Of a DNA stretch of 64,000 nt, positions 40,460-51,182 are shown one piece after another (positions within the stretch are counted from its first letter, which is position 1; each line of letters begins with the position of its first letter). The notes under the pieces were generated by a model, which saw nothing but the letters and a program-made list of their open reading frames with translations, was not told the origin of the DNA and did not search any database. A program made the translations under genes and the position numbers. The DNA is from Mycolicibacterium insubricum (GTDB lineage Bacteria; Actinomycetota; Actinomycetes; Mycobacteriales; Mycobacteriaceae): positions 3,596,001-3,660,000 of the forward strand of contig NZ_AP022618.1 in the NCBI RefSeq assembly GCF_010731615.1, in the 5' to 3' direction.

Positions 40460-40894
40460 GTGCTCTACCGGTTGCTCAAGAAGACCTGGATACCGCTGAC
40501 CATCGTGGTCGTCGTCGCGCTCGGTGCCTACGCGATCCTGCGGGTCCGCGACTCCACCACGCACCACGACACGACGACGGCGGAGGGCAGCGGAATCACC
40601 GAGAACTTCAACCCGAAGCACATCACCTACGAGGTGACCGGGTCCGGCGGCACCGCGAACCTCAACTACCTCGACGAGAACGGCCAGCCGCATCTGGTCG
40701 AGAACGCCACCCTGCCCTGGTCGTACACGATCGTGACCACGCTGCCGTCGATGTCGGCCAACATCATGGCCCAGGGCAGTCGGAACGTGGCCGGCCTCGG
40801 CTGCCGGGTGGTCGTCGACGACGAGGTCCGCGACGAACGCTCCAGCGGCGACCACATCAAACCGTTCATCTACTGCCTGGTGAAATCCGTATGA
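40460..40894 (+). CDS. mmpS: MmpS accessory protein of an MmpL exporter
   Basis: This 144-residue membrane-anchored protein has one N-terminal helix (WIPLTIVVVVALGAYAILRV) and a periplasmic beta domain (ITYEVTGSGGTANLNYLDEN, NATLPWSYTIVTTLPSMSAN, CRVVVDDEVRDERSS). GTG 40460 follows AGGAG at good spacing. The stop overlaps the mmpL start as ATGA. In M. tuberculosis MmpS4/S5 work with MmpL4/L5 to export siderophores and drugs. The nearby mbtA and mbtI support a siderophore role here. Confidence 0.9.
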   Translation: MLYRLLKKTWIPLTIVVVVALGAYAILRVRDSTTHHDTTTAEGSGITENFNPKHITYEVTGSGGTANLNYLDENGQPHLVENATLPWSYTIVTTLPSMSANIMAQGSRNVAGLGCRVVVDDEVRDERSSGDHIKPFIYCLVKSV

Positions 40895-43755
40895 GCACGA
40901 CAACCGCGCCGGAGAAGCCCCACCGGCCGTTCCTGGGCCATATGATCCGGGTCTTCTCCCTCCCGGTCATCGTGTTCTGGGTGCTGGCCGCCGTCGCTCT
41001 CGGCGCCCTGGTCCCCTCGCTGGACGAGGTGGCGGCCACCCGGTCGGTGCCGATCAGTCCGACCAACGCGCCGTCCTACCAGGCCATGCTGAACATCGGC
41101 AAGGTGTTCCAGGAGTACGACTCCGACTCGTCGGCGATGGTGGTGCTCGAGTCCGACGACCAGCTCGGCGACGCCGCGCACGCCTTCTACGACAAGATCG
41201 TCGCGAAGCTCAACGCCGATCACCAGCACGTGCAGAACGTGCAGGACTTCTGGAGCGACCCGCTGACGGCCGCGGGTTCCCAGAGCGTGGACGGCCATTC
41301 GGCCTATGTGCAGATCTTCCTCAACGGATCCCAGGGCACCACCGCCAGCCACGAGTCGGTGGAGGCGGTGCGCGACATCGTCGCCTCAGTGCCCCCGCCG
41401 CCGGGGATCAAGGCCCACGTCGCCGGTAACTCGGTGCTCAACGCCGACACCCGGGTGGCCGGGCACCAGAGCCTCTCACGCATGGAGGGGATCTCGGTCG
41501 GCGTCATCATCGTGATGCTGCTGTTCATCTACCGCTCGGTGGTGACGATGCTCATCTCGATGGTGATCATCGGACTGGAACTCATGACCGCCCAAGGGGT
41601 CACCGCCCTGGCCGGCTACTTCAACATCGTCGGCCTGACGCCGTACGCGGTGAGCATGGTGACCATGCTGTCGCTGGCCGCCGGCACCGACTACGTCATC
41701 TTCCTACTGGGCCGATATCAGGAGGAACGGGTCAACGGCCTGGATCGCGAAGCCGCGTTCTACAAGTCGTATCACGGTGTGTCACACGTGATCCTGGGCT
41801 CGGGGCTGACCATCGTCGGCGCCTGCATGTGCTTGACCATGTGCACCCTGCCGTACTTCACCACGATGGCCCTGCCCTGTGCGCTGGCAATCCTGGTGAT
41901 CGTCGCGGCCGCGCTCACCCTGGCACCGGCGGTACTGACCATTGCCTCGAAGTTCGGCCTGCTGGACGCCAAACGTGAACTGTCCACCCGCAACTGGCGC
42001 AAGGTCGGCACGGCCGTCGTGCGTTGGCCGGTGCCGATCCTGTTCGTGACGATCCTCATCGCGGTGATCGGCTTCGCGGCGCTGCTGACCTACATCCCGC
42101 AGTACAACGACAAGAAGTTCACCCCGCCGGACATGCCCGCGAACCTCGCGATGGACGTCGCGGACCGGCACTTCTCCCAAGCCCGGATGAACCCCGAACT
42201 GCTGATGCTCGAAGCCGACCACGACCTTCGCAACTCCGCCGACATGCTAGTCATCGACCGGGTCGCCAAGGGCGTCGTGCACATGCGCGGCATCGAACGC
42301 GTGCAGACCATCACCCGCCCGCTCGGGGCCCCGATCCAGCACAGTTCCATCCCGTTCCTGCTCGGGGCACAGAACTCCGGCACCCTGCAGGCCGCCAAGT
42401 TCAACAACGATAACTCCGCGCAGATGCTCGAACAGGCCGACGAGATGGGCCGCACCGTCGCCAGCATGGAGCGGATGTACACGATCATGTCGGAGCTGAC
42501 CGCGACGACGCACAGCATGGTGGGGCGCACGCACGAGCTGGTGGACACCACCAAGGACATGCGCAACAGCATCGCCGATTTCGACGACTTCTTCCGGCCG
42601 ATCCGCAACTACCTGTACTGGGAGCCGCACTGCTACGACATCCCGGTCTGCTGGTCGATGCGGGGCATCTTCGACACCATCGACGGCATCGACGCCCTCA
42701 CCGACCAGATGGACGGGCTGCTCATCGATCTGGACCGGATGGATGTGCTCATGCCGCAGACGCTTCCGGTTCTGCGCAGCACCATCGATTCGATGACCAA
42801 GATGCGTGATTTCATGATCGCCACGCACTCCACGATCGCGGGCACCCAGGCGCAGCAGCAGGAACTGGCCAAGGGCGCCACCGAGATCGGGCTGTTCTTC
42901 GACCAGGCCAAGAACGACGACTTCTTCTATCTGCCGCCCGATGTGTTCACCAACCCGGATTTCGAACGCGGACTGAAGATGTTCGTCTCCCCCGACGGCA
43001 AGTCGGTGCGCTACATCATCACCCACCAGGGCGACCCGGTCTCCGTCGACGGCATCGACCACGTCCGGGACCTCAAGGGGATCGTCGCCGACTCCGTCAA
43101 GGGCACCCCGCTGGCCAACGCCAAGGTGTCGCTGGCCGGCACCGCCTCCATGTACTCCGACATGCAGGACGGCGTGGTCACCGACCTGATGATTGCGCTC
43201 ATCGCCTCGATGATCCTGATCTTCTCGATCATGCTGATCATCACCCGCAGCGTCATCGCGGCGATGGTGATCGTCGGGACGGTGGCCGCGTCACTGGGCA
43301 CGGCCTGCGGGCTGTCGGTGCTGCTCTGGCAGGACATCCTGGGGCTCGGGGTGCAGTGGATCGTGATCCCGCTGTCCATGGTGATCCTGCTGGCGGTCGG
43401 CTCGGACTACAACTTGCTGGTGGTGTCCCGGCTCCGCGAGGAGATCCACGCCGGTTTGAACACCGGCATCATCCGCGGCATGGGCGCCACCGGGCGGGTG
43501 GTGACGGCAGCCGGGCTGGTGTTCGCCTTCACCATGATGTCGATGATCGTCAGCGACCTGCGGGTGGTCGGCCAGCTGGGCACGACGATCGGCATCGGCC
43601 TGATCGTCGACACGCTGATCGTGCGGTCGTTCATGACGCCGTCGATCGCCGCGCTGCTGGGCCGCTGGTTCTGGTGGCCGCTGGATGTGTTCAAGATCCT
43701 CGACCGCTACCGGCGGCCCACGACACCGGCGCTCAGCACCCCGGCGGAGACATAA
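40891..43755 (+). CDS. mmpL: MmpL RND-type exporter, MmpL4/L5-like
   Basis: This 954-residue inner-membrane transporter has the typical twelve membrane segments in two groups (one helix, large periplasmic loop, five or six helices, twice). Proton-relay Asp-Tyr pairs are visible in AAGTDYVIFLLGRYQEE and AVGSDYNLLVVSRLREE. The second periplasmic loop (about residues 400-760) has long coiled-coil-like stretches (MSELTATTHSMVGRTHELVD) as in MmpL4/L5. It is coupled to mmpS. It is likely to export carboxymycobactin-type siderophore, by context. A stem-loop at 43760-43797 follows the stop codon. Confidence 0.92.
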   Translation: MSTTTAPEKPHRPFLGHMIRVFSLPVIVFWVLAAVALGALVPSLDEVAATRSVPISPTNAPSYQAMLNIGKVFQEYDSDSSAMVVLESDDQLGDAAHAFYDKIVAKLNADHQHVQNVQDFWSDPLTAAGSQSVDGHSAYVQIFLNGSQGTTASHESVEAVRDIVASVPPPPGIKAHVAGNSVLNADTRVAGHQSLSRMEGISVGVIIVMLLFIYRSVVTMLISMVIIGLELMTAQGVTALAGYFNIVGLTPYAVSMVTMLSLAAGTDYVIFLLGRYQEERVNGLDREAAFYKSYHGVSHVILGSGLTIVGACMCLTMCTLPYFTTMALPCALAILVIVAAALTLAPAVLTIASKFGLLDAKRELSTRNWRKVGTAVVRWPVPILFVTILIAVIGFAALLTYIPQYNDKKFTPPDMPANLAMDVADRHFSQARMNPELLMLEADHDLRNSADMLVIDRVAKGVVHMRGIERVQTITRPLGAPIQHSSIPFLLGAQNSGTLQAAKFNNDNSAQMLEQADEMGRTVASMERMYTIMSELTATTHSMVGRTHELVDTTKDMRNSIADFDDFFRPIRNYLYWEPHCYDIPVCWSMRGIFDTIDGIDALTDQMDGLLIDLDRMDVLMPQTLPVLRSTIDSMTKMRDFMIATHSTIAGTQAQQQELAKGATEIGLFFDQAKNDDFFYLPPDVFTNPDFERGLKMFVSPDGKSVRYIITHQGDPVSVDGIDHVRDLKGIVADSVKGTPLANAKVSLAGTASMYSDMQDGVVTDLMIALIASMILIFSIMLIITRSVIAAMVIVGTVAASLGTACGLSVLLWQDILGLGVQWIVIPLSMVILLAVGSDYNLLVVSRLREEIHAGLNTGIIRGMGATGRVVTAAGLVFAFTMMSMIVSDLRVVGQLGTTIGIGLIVDTLIVRSFMTPSIAALLGRWFWWPLDVFKILDRYRRPTTPALSTPAET

Positions 43756-43759
43756 GTGC

Positions 43760-43797
43760 GCCCCGGTCGCAGCCATGGGGGGTTGGGCGACCGGGGC
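43760..43797. repeat. stem-loop repeat, copy 1 (probable terminator of mmpL)
   Basis: GCCCCGGTCGC (43760-43770) pairs perfectly with GCGACCGGGGC (43787-43797). The loop contains CCATGGGGGG. The whole 45-base block is repeated with few changes at 47129-47173. It starts four bases after the mmpL stop, so a terminator role is likely. Confidence 0.75.
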
Positions 43798-43893
43798 AGT
43801 GCCGACATTATCCGGCGCCCCTGCGCGCGGGCTGGCGACGGACTGTGAAAATGCCAGAGCTCCTCGGGCCCGGCCGCCGTGACACCAACGGTA

Positions 43894-43912
43894 TTAGGTT
43901 AGCCTTAGTCAG
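43894..43912 (+). promoter_or_regulatory. IdeR-like iron box upstream of mbtA
   Basis: TTAGGTTAGCCTTAGTCAG matches the IdeR consensus (TTAGGTTAGGCTAACCTAA) at 13 of 19 places, with a perfect first half. It lies 28 bases before the mbtA start, where bound IdeR would block transcription when iron is plentiful. Confidence 0.75.
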
Positions 43913-43939
43913 CAGTCCCGGAATGCGCCAGGAGCCTCG

Positions 43940-45565
43940 ATGCCAGAGCCCGAAACCGCCGGCGGCACGGTCGGCTTTGTTCCCTTTCCGCCGGATCGGG
44001 CCGCCCGGTACCGCGACGAGGGCCTGTGGACGGGCCGGCCGCTGGACACCCTGCTGCGTGACACCACCGTCGCCGCGCCGCAGCGCACCGCCGTCGTCGA
44101 CCCCCACGGGCGGCTGAGTTACGCCGAGCTCGACGCGGCCGCCGACGCCGCAGCGGCGGGCCTGACCCGCCTCGGCATCCGTCCGGGCGACCGGGTCCTG
44201 CTGCAGCTGCCGAACCGAAACAGCTTCGCGGTGGCCCTGTTCGGCCTGCTGCGCGCCGGCGCGTGGCCGGTGATGTGCCTGCCCGGGCACCGGGAGGCCG
44301 AACTGGGGCACTTCATCGAGGTGGCCGGCGCTACGGCGCTGATCGTCGCCGACGTGCACGGCGGCTTCGACTACCGCGAGATGGCCGCCGGACTGTCCGA
44401 CCGGCATCCGGGCCTGCGCCACGTCGTCGTCGACGGCGACCCGGGTGGGTTCACCCCGTGGTCGGCGGTGGTCGCTACCCCCTTCGGACCCACCGCACCC
44501 GTCGCCGTCGACACGTCCGGTCCGGCGGTGCTGCTGGTCTCCGGGGGCACCACCAACGTGCCGAAGCTGATCCCCCGCACCCACGACGACTACCGGTACA
44601 ACGCCGTGGCCGCCGCGCAGGCGTGCGGGCTCACCGCCGACGACGTGTATCTCGCGGTACTGCCCGCCGGCCACAACTTTCCCCTGGCCTGCCCGGGCCT
44701 GCTGGGTGCGATCGCGGTCGGCGCAACGACGGTCTTCGCCACCGACCCCAGCCCGGAATCGGCGTTCGCCGTCATCAACACCCACCGGGTCAGCGCCACC
44801 GCCCTGGTGCCGTCGCTGGCGACGCTGTGGGCGCAGGCGACCGAGTGGGAGCCGGCCGTGCCGGATTCGCTGCGGCTGCTGCAGGTCGGGGGCGCCAAGC
44901 TGGCCGCCGCCGATGCCCGCCGGATCCGGGAGTGCCTCACCGAGGGGGTGCAGCAGGTGTTCGGGATGGCCGAGGGACTGCTGTGCCTGACCCGCCCCGG
45001 CGACCCGGCCGACATCGTGGACAACACCCAGGGACGGCCGTTGTCGGCGAGCGACGAGATCCGCATCCTCGGCTCCGACGGCACGCCGGTCCCGCCGGGT
45101 GAACCGGGCGAGTTGGCGGCCCGCGGGCCCTACACGATCAACGGCTACTACCGCGCCGAGGCCGCCAACCGGTCGTCGTTCGACGCCGAAGGCTTCTACC
45201 GCAGCGGCGATGAGGTCCGGCGGCGTCCCGACGGCTACCTGGAGGTGACCGGACGGATCAAGGACGTCATCCTGCGGGCCGGGGAATCACTGTCGGCCGC
45301 CGAGCTGGAGACACATCTGCGGACCCATCCCGCCGTCCGGTCGATCGCGGCGGTCGGGCTCGCCGATGCGTTTCTGGGCGAACTCGTCTGCGCCGCGGGC
45401 ACGTTTGACGGCGATCCGCCGTCGGTCGCGGACCTCAACGAGCACCTGCGCGCCCGCGGGGCGGCGACCCAGCTGCGGGTGGACCGGGTGGCGGCGGTCG
45501 CCGCGCTGCCGCTGACCTCGGTCGGCAAGGTCGACAAGCGGGCCCTGGCAACGGCTTTGGCCTGA
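43940..45565 (+). CDS. mbtA: salicyl-AMP ligase, MbtA-like
   Basis: This 541-residue ANL-superfamily adenylation enzyme has the phosphate-binding loop VLLVSGGTTNVPKLIPRTHD, the aryl-acid pocket region YLAVLPAGHNFPLACPGLLG and QVFGMAEGLLC, and the C-terminal hinge GYLEVTGRIKDVILRAGESL with the catalytic Lys in LTSVGKVDKRALATAL. The Asn-Phe of the pocket (HNFPLAC) is typical of 2,3-dihydroxybenzoate or salicylate activators. It activates salicylate for mycobactin-type siderophore synthesis. The start follows CCAGGAG. It is convergent with mbtI; no NRPS gene is in the window. Confidence 0.88.
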   Translation: MPEPETAGGTVGFVPFPPDRAARYRDEGLWTGRPLDTLLRDTTVAAPQRTAVVDPHGRLSYAELDAAADAAAAGLTRLGIRPGDRVLLQLPNRNSFAVALFGLLRAGAWPVMCLPGHREAELGHFIEVAGATALIVADVHGGFDYREMAAGLSDRHPGLRHVVVDGDPGGFTPWSAVVATPFGPTAPVAVDTSGPAVLLVSGGTTNVPKLIPRTHDDYRYNAVAAAQACGLTADDVYLAVLPAGHNFPLACPGLLGAIAVGATTVFATDPSPESAFAVINTHRVSATALVPSLATLWAQATEWEPAVPDSLRLLQVGGAKLAAADARRIRECLTEGVQQVFGMAEGLLCLTRPGDPADIVDNTQGRPLSASDEIRILGSDGTPVPPGEPGELAARGPYTINGYYRAEAANRSSFDAEGFYRSGDEVRRRPDGYLEVTGRIKDVILRAGESLSAAELETHLRTHPAVRSIAAVGLADAFLGELVCAAGTFDGDPPSVADLNEHLRARGAATQLRVDRVAAVAALPLTSVGKVDKRALATALA

Positions 45566-45574
45566 GCGCCGGGC

Positions 45575-47032
<1,458 letters not shown>

Positions 47033-47042
47033 CTACCAGAAC

Positions 47043-47061
47043 TTAGGATAGCCTCTACAAA
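47043..47061 (-). promoter_or_regulatory. IdeR-like iron box upstream of mbtI
   Basis: Read on the minus strand the 19 bases match the IdeR consensus at 14 places, with a strong second half (GGCTATCCTAA). It lies about 130 bases before the mbtI start codon, so an untranslated leader of roughly 100 bases is expected. Confidence 0.65.
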
Positions 47062-47132
47062 GTGTCGGGGCTGGCCTCCCCTGCGGCACGGCCCCCAACT
47101 CGACTGCGCGGAATTGGTGCAGAAATGAGTGT

Positions 47133-47171
47133 GCCCCGGCCGCAACCATGGGGGGGATGGGCGACCGGGGC
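47133..47171. repeat. stem-loop repeat, copy 2
   Basis: GCCCCGGCCGC (47133-47143) pairs with GCGACCGGGGC (47161-47171) with one mismatch. Loop CAACCATGGGGGGG resembles the loop of the copy at 43760. It lies between the mbtI promoter and the small gene at 47273, in the same strand orientation as copy 1. Confidence 0.7.
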
Positions 47172-47272
47172 GTTATTGAAACTATCGAGTCAACCTGACA
47201 GGAACCTGAGGGCGACATGTGGCGTCCCAGAGAACCGAGACGACAGCCGGCCTCTGAGTCGCCTCGCAACGA

Positions 47273-47419
47273 TCAGTTGACGGCGACCAGCACGATTCCG
47301 AAGATCGTGAATGCCACCGCCATCAGGAACCAGGCCTGCAGGTAGATCGGCCCTTCGGGATCCTGGTACTTCGGCGAATCGGCAACGGGGAGTTCACGAG
47401 TAGTAGTTTGCGAAGTCAT
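47273..47419 (-). CDS. 48-aa single-helix membrane protein
   Basis: This small protein starts MTSQTTTRELPVADSPKYQD. A Pro/Glu-rich outer part (QDPEGPIYLQ) leads into one membrane helix (AWFLMAVAFTIFGIVLVAVN) that ends the protein. No family is recognised. The internal ATG at 47419 is preferred to 47455 because the extra residues are basic and low in conservation-like features. No partner gene is obvious. Confidence 0.6.
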   Translation of the reverse strand: MTSQTTTRELPVADSPKYQDPEGPIYLQAWFLMAVAFTIFGIVLVAVN

Positions 47420-47524
47420 GCTAACTACTTTTGTCGATTTTGCGCCGGGCTTCAATGTATTGCTCAGCGCATCGGTCCCCCCGATGAGACGCGCGCCACA
47501 ACGAGGCTCGGGTGAAACGTGAAA

Positions 47525-47554
47525 ACCCCTCCTGCACCGAGGGGCAGGAGGGGT
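47525..47554 (-). terminator. terminator of tRNA-Lys
   Basis: ACCCCTCCTGC (47525-47535) and GCAGGAGGGGT (47544-47554) pair perfectly around an eight-base loop. On the minus strand the hairpin follows tRNA-Lys by seven bases and ends in a T-run (GGGGTTTTC). Confidence 0.88.
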
Positions 47555-47561
47555 CTTGCTG

Positions 47562-47634
<73 letters not shown>

Positions 47635-47698
47635 GTGAACGCTCAGGAACAATAACAGGAGTGCCGACCCGGAGGAAAATCGAGACGGTCTCCCCTGG

Positions 47699-48361
47699 TC
47701 ACCGGCGCATCGCCTTACCGGAGAGCCAGTTGCCGAGGAATTGCGCGGCCTGTACCCCGGCGATGATGGTCAGCACCGCCACCCCGGTGACCGCCCAGTT
47801 GAACCGCTGATAGCCGTAGACGATGGCGAAGTTGCCCAGCCCCCCGCCACCGACCGATCCAGCCACCGCCGTCATGTCCACGATCGAGATGAACACGAAC
47901 GTGTAGCCCAGGATCAGCGGTGCGAGCGCCTCGGGCAGCAGCACCCGGGTGATGATCCGCCAGGGTGAGGCGCCCATCGCCTGGGCTGCCTCGATCACCC
48001 CGGGATCCACCGAGACCAGGTTCTGTTCGACGATCCGGGATATCCCGAACGTCGCGGCGATGACCAGGGCGAAGATGGCCGCCCGGGTGCCGATGGTGGT
48101 GCCCACCACCCCCAGGGTCAGGGGGCCGATCGCGACGATGAAGATGATGAACGGGATCGGCCGCACGAAGTTCACCCCGATGTTGAGCACGGTGTAGACC
48201 CACCGATTGGCCAAGATGCTTCCCGAGCGGGTGGTGTAGAGCAGCACGCCGAGCACCAGCCCGAGGAAGCCGCCGAGCACCAGGGTGACGACCACCATCT
48301 GCAGCGTCTCCCACAGCGACTCCCAGAAGACCGGCCGCAGCAGTTCCCAGTCGGTGTTCAC
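47699..48361 (-). CDS. metI: methionine ABC transporter permease MetI
   Basis: This 220-residue inner-membrane permease has five to six membrane segments. The coupling stretch for the ATPase is EAAQAMGASPWRIITRVLLP, and VRPIPFIIFIVAIGPLT and DMTAVAGSVGGGGLGNFAI are typical MetI sequences. It overlaps metN by ATGA. With MetN and MetQ it imports methionine. It is the last gene of the operon. Confidence 0.94.
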   Translation of the reverse strand: MNTDWELLRPVFWESLWETLQMVVVTLVLGGFLGLVLGVLLYTTRSGSILANRWVYTVLNIGVNFVRPIPFIIFIVAIGPLTLGVVGTTIGTRAAIFALVIAATFGISRIVEQNLVSVDPGVIEAAQAMGASPWRIITRVLLPEALAPLILGYTFVFISIVDMTAVAGSVGGGGLGNFAIVYGYQRFNWAVTGVAVLTIIAGVQAAQFLGNWLSGKAMRR

Positions 48362-49437
48362 CGCCGGGCCCCTTCGACGGTGGCGCCCAGCTCGTCGACC
48401 CGGGCGTGCCGGCGCAGCCGGGCGATCATCTCGTCGACGTCGGCGTCCGGGCCGCTGAGCGCCAGGGTGACGTTGCCGACGGAGCGGCCGCCGAGCGCCG
48501 AGATGCCGCCGTAGACGAATTCGAAACCGGCCGCGGTGGTCCGCACCGCGTCGGCGAGCACCGCACCGATGCGTTCGGTATCGCTGACTCCCACGGTCAC
48601 CAGCCGGCCCTCATGGCGGCGCGCCAGGGCGGCGGCGTCGTCGGCCGACGGCCTGTCGTGCAGCGAGCCGGCGACGAAGCTCGCGGTCAGCTCGGCCTGC
48701 GGATCGGCGAACACGTCGTAGACCTCGCCCTGTTCCACCAGGTGCCCGGCGTCGAGCACGGCGACCCGATCGGCGATCTTGCGCACCACGTCCATCTCGT
48801 GGGTGATGACGACGACGGTGATGCCGAACTCGGCGTTGACCTTGCGCAGCAGCCGCAGCACGTCGTTGGTGGTCTGCGGATCCAGCGCCGAGGTGGCCTC
48901 GTCGGCCAGCAGGATCTGCGGTTGGGCCGCCAGCGCCCGGGCGATGCCGACGCGCTGCTGCTGGCCGCCGGACAGCTGCGCGGGATAGGCCCAGGCCTTC
49001 TCGGCCAGCCCGACGAAGTGCAGCAGCTGCGCGATCCGGTCCCGGTGCTCATCGCGCGGGACGCCGGCGGCTTCCAGCGCGAACGCGACGTTGCCGTACA
49101 CGGTCCGCGAGCCCAGCAGGTTGAACCGCTGGAACACCATCCCGATCCGGCTGCGCAGCCGCCGGATCTCCCGGGCCGACAGCGTGGTGATGTCGACGCC
49201 TTCCACCAGCACCCGTCCCGAGGTGGGCGTCTCCAGCGCATTGATCATCCTCACCAGGGTGGACTTGCCGGCCCCGGATCCGCCGATCACCGCCGAGATG
49301 CTGCCGGCCTCGATGGCCAGGTTGATGTGCGAGAGCGCCTCGGAACTCGCCGTTCCGGCGCCGGCCGGGTAGCGCTTGGTGACGTCGACGAACTCGACGA
49401 TCGGCACCGACTTCCGTTGTGCCTCAGGACTTCCCAC
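48358..49437 (-). CDS. metN: methionine ABC transporter ATPase MetN
   Basis: This 359-residue protein has Walker A VIGGSGAGKSTLVRMINALE, Q-loop MVFQRFNLLGSRTVYGNVAF, signature LSGGQQQRVGIARAL, and Walker B ILLADEATSALDP with switch ITHEMDVV. The C-terminal NIL domain (about residues 270-350) binds methionine and inhibits transport in the known E. coli complex. It overlaps metQ by 14 bases. Confidence 0.95.
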   Translation of the reverse strand: MGSPEAQRKSVPIVEFVDVTKRYPAGAGTASSEALSHINLAIEAGSISAVIGGSGAGKSTLVRMINALETPTSGRVLVEGVDITTLSAREIRRLRSRIGMVFQRFNLLGSRTVYGNVAFALEAAGVPRDEHRDRIAQLLHFVGLAEKAWAYPAQLSGGQQQRVGIARALAAQPQILLADEATSALDPQTTNDVLRLLRKVNAEFGITVVVITHEMDVVRKIADRVAVLDAGHLVEQGEVYDVFADPQAELTASFVAGSLHDRPSADDAAALARRHEGRLVTVGVSDTERIGAVLADAVRTTAAGFEFVYGGISALGGRSVGNVTLALSGPDADVDEMIARLRRHARVDELGATVEGARR

Positions 49438-50401
49438 CGCGCAGCACCTCCTCCAGATCGGTGGTTATTTGCTCCAACTCCCGTCCCGGCAGGTCGACGA
49501 TGACGGCGGTGTTGCGCGACTGCGCAACCACCACCCGGGTCACCTCCGGATCGTGGTAGAGCTCGACGATCCGTCGGTACACCGGGTTGTCGCGGTCCTG
49601 CGCGCGGGCGACGAACGCATTGATGTAGGGCCGCGCCTGCGGTGTGTTGGGGTCGTCGGCGTAGATGGCCGAGGACGGGTCGATGTCGGCGTCCATGGCG
49701 AAGCCGTTGTTGATGACGGCCGCGGCCACCGACGGTAACGCGGCGACGGTCTGCTGGGCGCCCAGCGGCACCACACTCACCCGGGACGCGTGCGCGTCGA
49801 TGTCGGCCGGGGTGGACACCACGCTGCCCCCGCCGCGCAGCTTGATCAGGCCGGCCTGTTGCAGCACCAGCAGCGCGCGGGCCTGGTTTGTCGGATCGTT
49901 GGGCACCGCGACCTGGGAGCCGGCCGGGATCGTCGCGACGGACTTGTAGCGCTTGGAGTACACGCCCAGCGGGACGACGACCGTCGACCCGACCGGCACC
50001 AGGTTCTGTCCGGCCGAGACGTTGTAGCCCGCCAGGAACACCAGGTGCTGGAACAGGTTGAGGTCGACCTGTTTCTGCGCGAGGGCGGGGTTGGGGGCGG
50101 CGTAGTCGCTGAAACTGACGATACGGATGGTGATGCCCTCGGCGGCGGCCAGCCGCCGCAGCACCGGCCAGAAGTCGGCCGCGGCCTCGGTGGTACCGAT
50201 CGTCACCACGGTGCCGCCGGGGCCGCCGTCGACGCGCACCAGCGCACTCGGACCGCCGAACAGCGAGAACACCACTCCGGCGACCAGCGCGACGGCCAAC
50301 AGCGATCCGGCGATCAGCAGCGAGCGGGGCCGCCGGGGTTTCGGCGGCAGCCACAGCGGATCGGTCGGGTCCCGCTGCACCGGCTGCCCCACCGTCGTCA
50401 A
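49424..50401 (-). CDS. metQ: methionine-binding protein MetQ, membrane-anchored
   Basis: This 325-residue substrate-binding protein of the NlpA/MetQ group has LNLFQHLVFLAGYNVSAGQN and DPTNQARALLVLQQAGLIKL as conserved parts. Instead of a lipobox it has a Pro-rich cytoplasmic start and one uncleaved-looking helix (SLLIAGSLLAVALVAGVVFS), so it is probably tethered by this helix. It is first of metQNI and lies four bases after the DUF3618 gene, which may be in the same transcript. Confidence 0.9.
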   Translation of the reverse strand: MTTVGQPVQRDPTDPLWLPPKPRRPRSLLIAGSLLAVALVAGVVFSLFGGPSALVRVDGGPGGTVVTIGTTEAAADFWPVLRRLAAAEGITIRIVSFSDYAAPNPALAQKQVDLNLFQHLVFLAGYNVSAGQNLVPVGSTVVVPLGVYSKRYKSVATIPAGSQVAVPNDPTNQARALLVLQQAGLIKLRGGGSVVSTPADIDAHASRVSVVPLGAQQTVAALPSVAAAVINNGFAMDADIDPSSAIYADDPNTPQARPYINAFVARAQDRDNPVYRRIVELYHDPEVTRVVVAQSRNTAVIVDLPGRELEQITTDLEEVLRGGKS

Positions 50402-50405
50402 CCGG

Positions 50406-50657
50406 TCAGACGAGGCTGCTGCGCAGCATGCGGCGCGTGCGCACCCGGCGGATCGCCAGCAGCAACACCAACGCCACCACCCCGGCCACCGTCAGCTTCA
50501 CCGCGGGCTGGTTGAGGAAGGCCACCGCCTTCGACTTGGCGTCGTCGGCGATGCGGCGCGGATTGGCCCGGTCGGCCAAAGTGTCGACGGTGGCGGCCAG
50601 CTGAGTGCGCGTCGATTCGATCTCGGCCTTGATGACCTCGGGATCCCGATCCACCAC
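50406..50657 (-). CDS. DUF3618 protein
   Basis: This 83-residue protein starts MVDRDPEVIKAEIESTRTQL, the DUF3618 opening, followed by AATVDTLADRANPRRIADDA and one membrane segment (LTVAGVVALVLLLAIRRVRT). The function is unknown. It is upstream of metQ and divergent from bcp, an arrangement like Rv2520c-bcp in M. tuberculosis. AGGAGGCGTC precedes the ATG. Confidence 0.85.
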   Translation of the reverse strand: MVDRDPEVIKAEIESTRTQLAATVDTLADRANPRRIADDAKSKAVAFLNQPAVKLTVAGVVALVLLLAIRRVRTRRMLRSSLV

Positions 50658-50708
50658 TTGACGCCTCCTGAGGATTCGCTGTCGTTCTGCCGCACTACCC
50701 TAGACCCC

Positions 50709-51182
50709 ATGACCGAGAACGTTCGTCTGCAACCGGGCGACAAGGCCCCTGCATTTGCGCTGCCCGACGCCGACGGCAACGTCGTCAAGCTCTCCGACTA
50801 CGCCGGACGCAAGGTGATCGTCTACTTCTACCCCGCCGCGATGACCCCGGGCTGCACCAAGCAGGCCTGCGACTTCCGAGACAATCTGGCTGAGTTGAAC
50901 GGCGCCGGTCTCGACGTCATCGCCGTCTCCCCGGACAAGCCGGAGAAGCTGGCGAAATTCCGTGACCGCGACGGCCTGACCTTCCCGCTGCTGAGCGACC
51001 CGGACCGCAAGGTGTTGACCGCGTGGGGCGCGTTCGGCGAGAAGAAGCTCTACGGCAAGGTCGTCACCGGGGTGATCCGGTCCACCTTCCTGGTCGACGA
51101 GAAGGGCAAGATCGAGCTCGCCCAGTACAACGTGAAGGCGACCGGTCACGTCGCCAAGCTGCGCCGCGACCTGGGCGTCTAG
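50709..51182 (+). CDS. bcp: thioredoxin-dependent peroxiredoxin Bcp
   Basis: This 157-residue cytoplasmic peroxidase has the peroxidatic Cys49 in AMTPGCTKQACDF, with Cys54 five residues later as resolving Cys (E. coli Bcp type). RSTFLVDEKGKIELAQYNVK is the typical C-terminal region. It detoxifies hydroperoxides with thioredoxin. It is convergent with the Mce3R-like gene, overlapping four bases. Confidence 0.95.
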   Translation: MTENVRLQPGDKAPAFALPDADGNVVKLSDYAGRKVIVYFYPAAMTPGCTKQACDFRDNLAELNGAGLDVIAVSPDKPEKLAKFRDRDGLTFPLLSDPDRKVLTAWGAFGEKKLYGKVVTGVIRSTFLVDEKGKIELAQYNVKATGHVAKLRRDLGV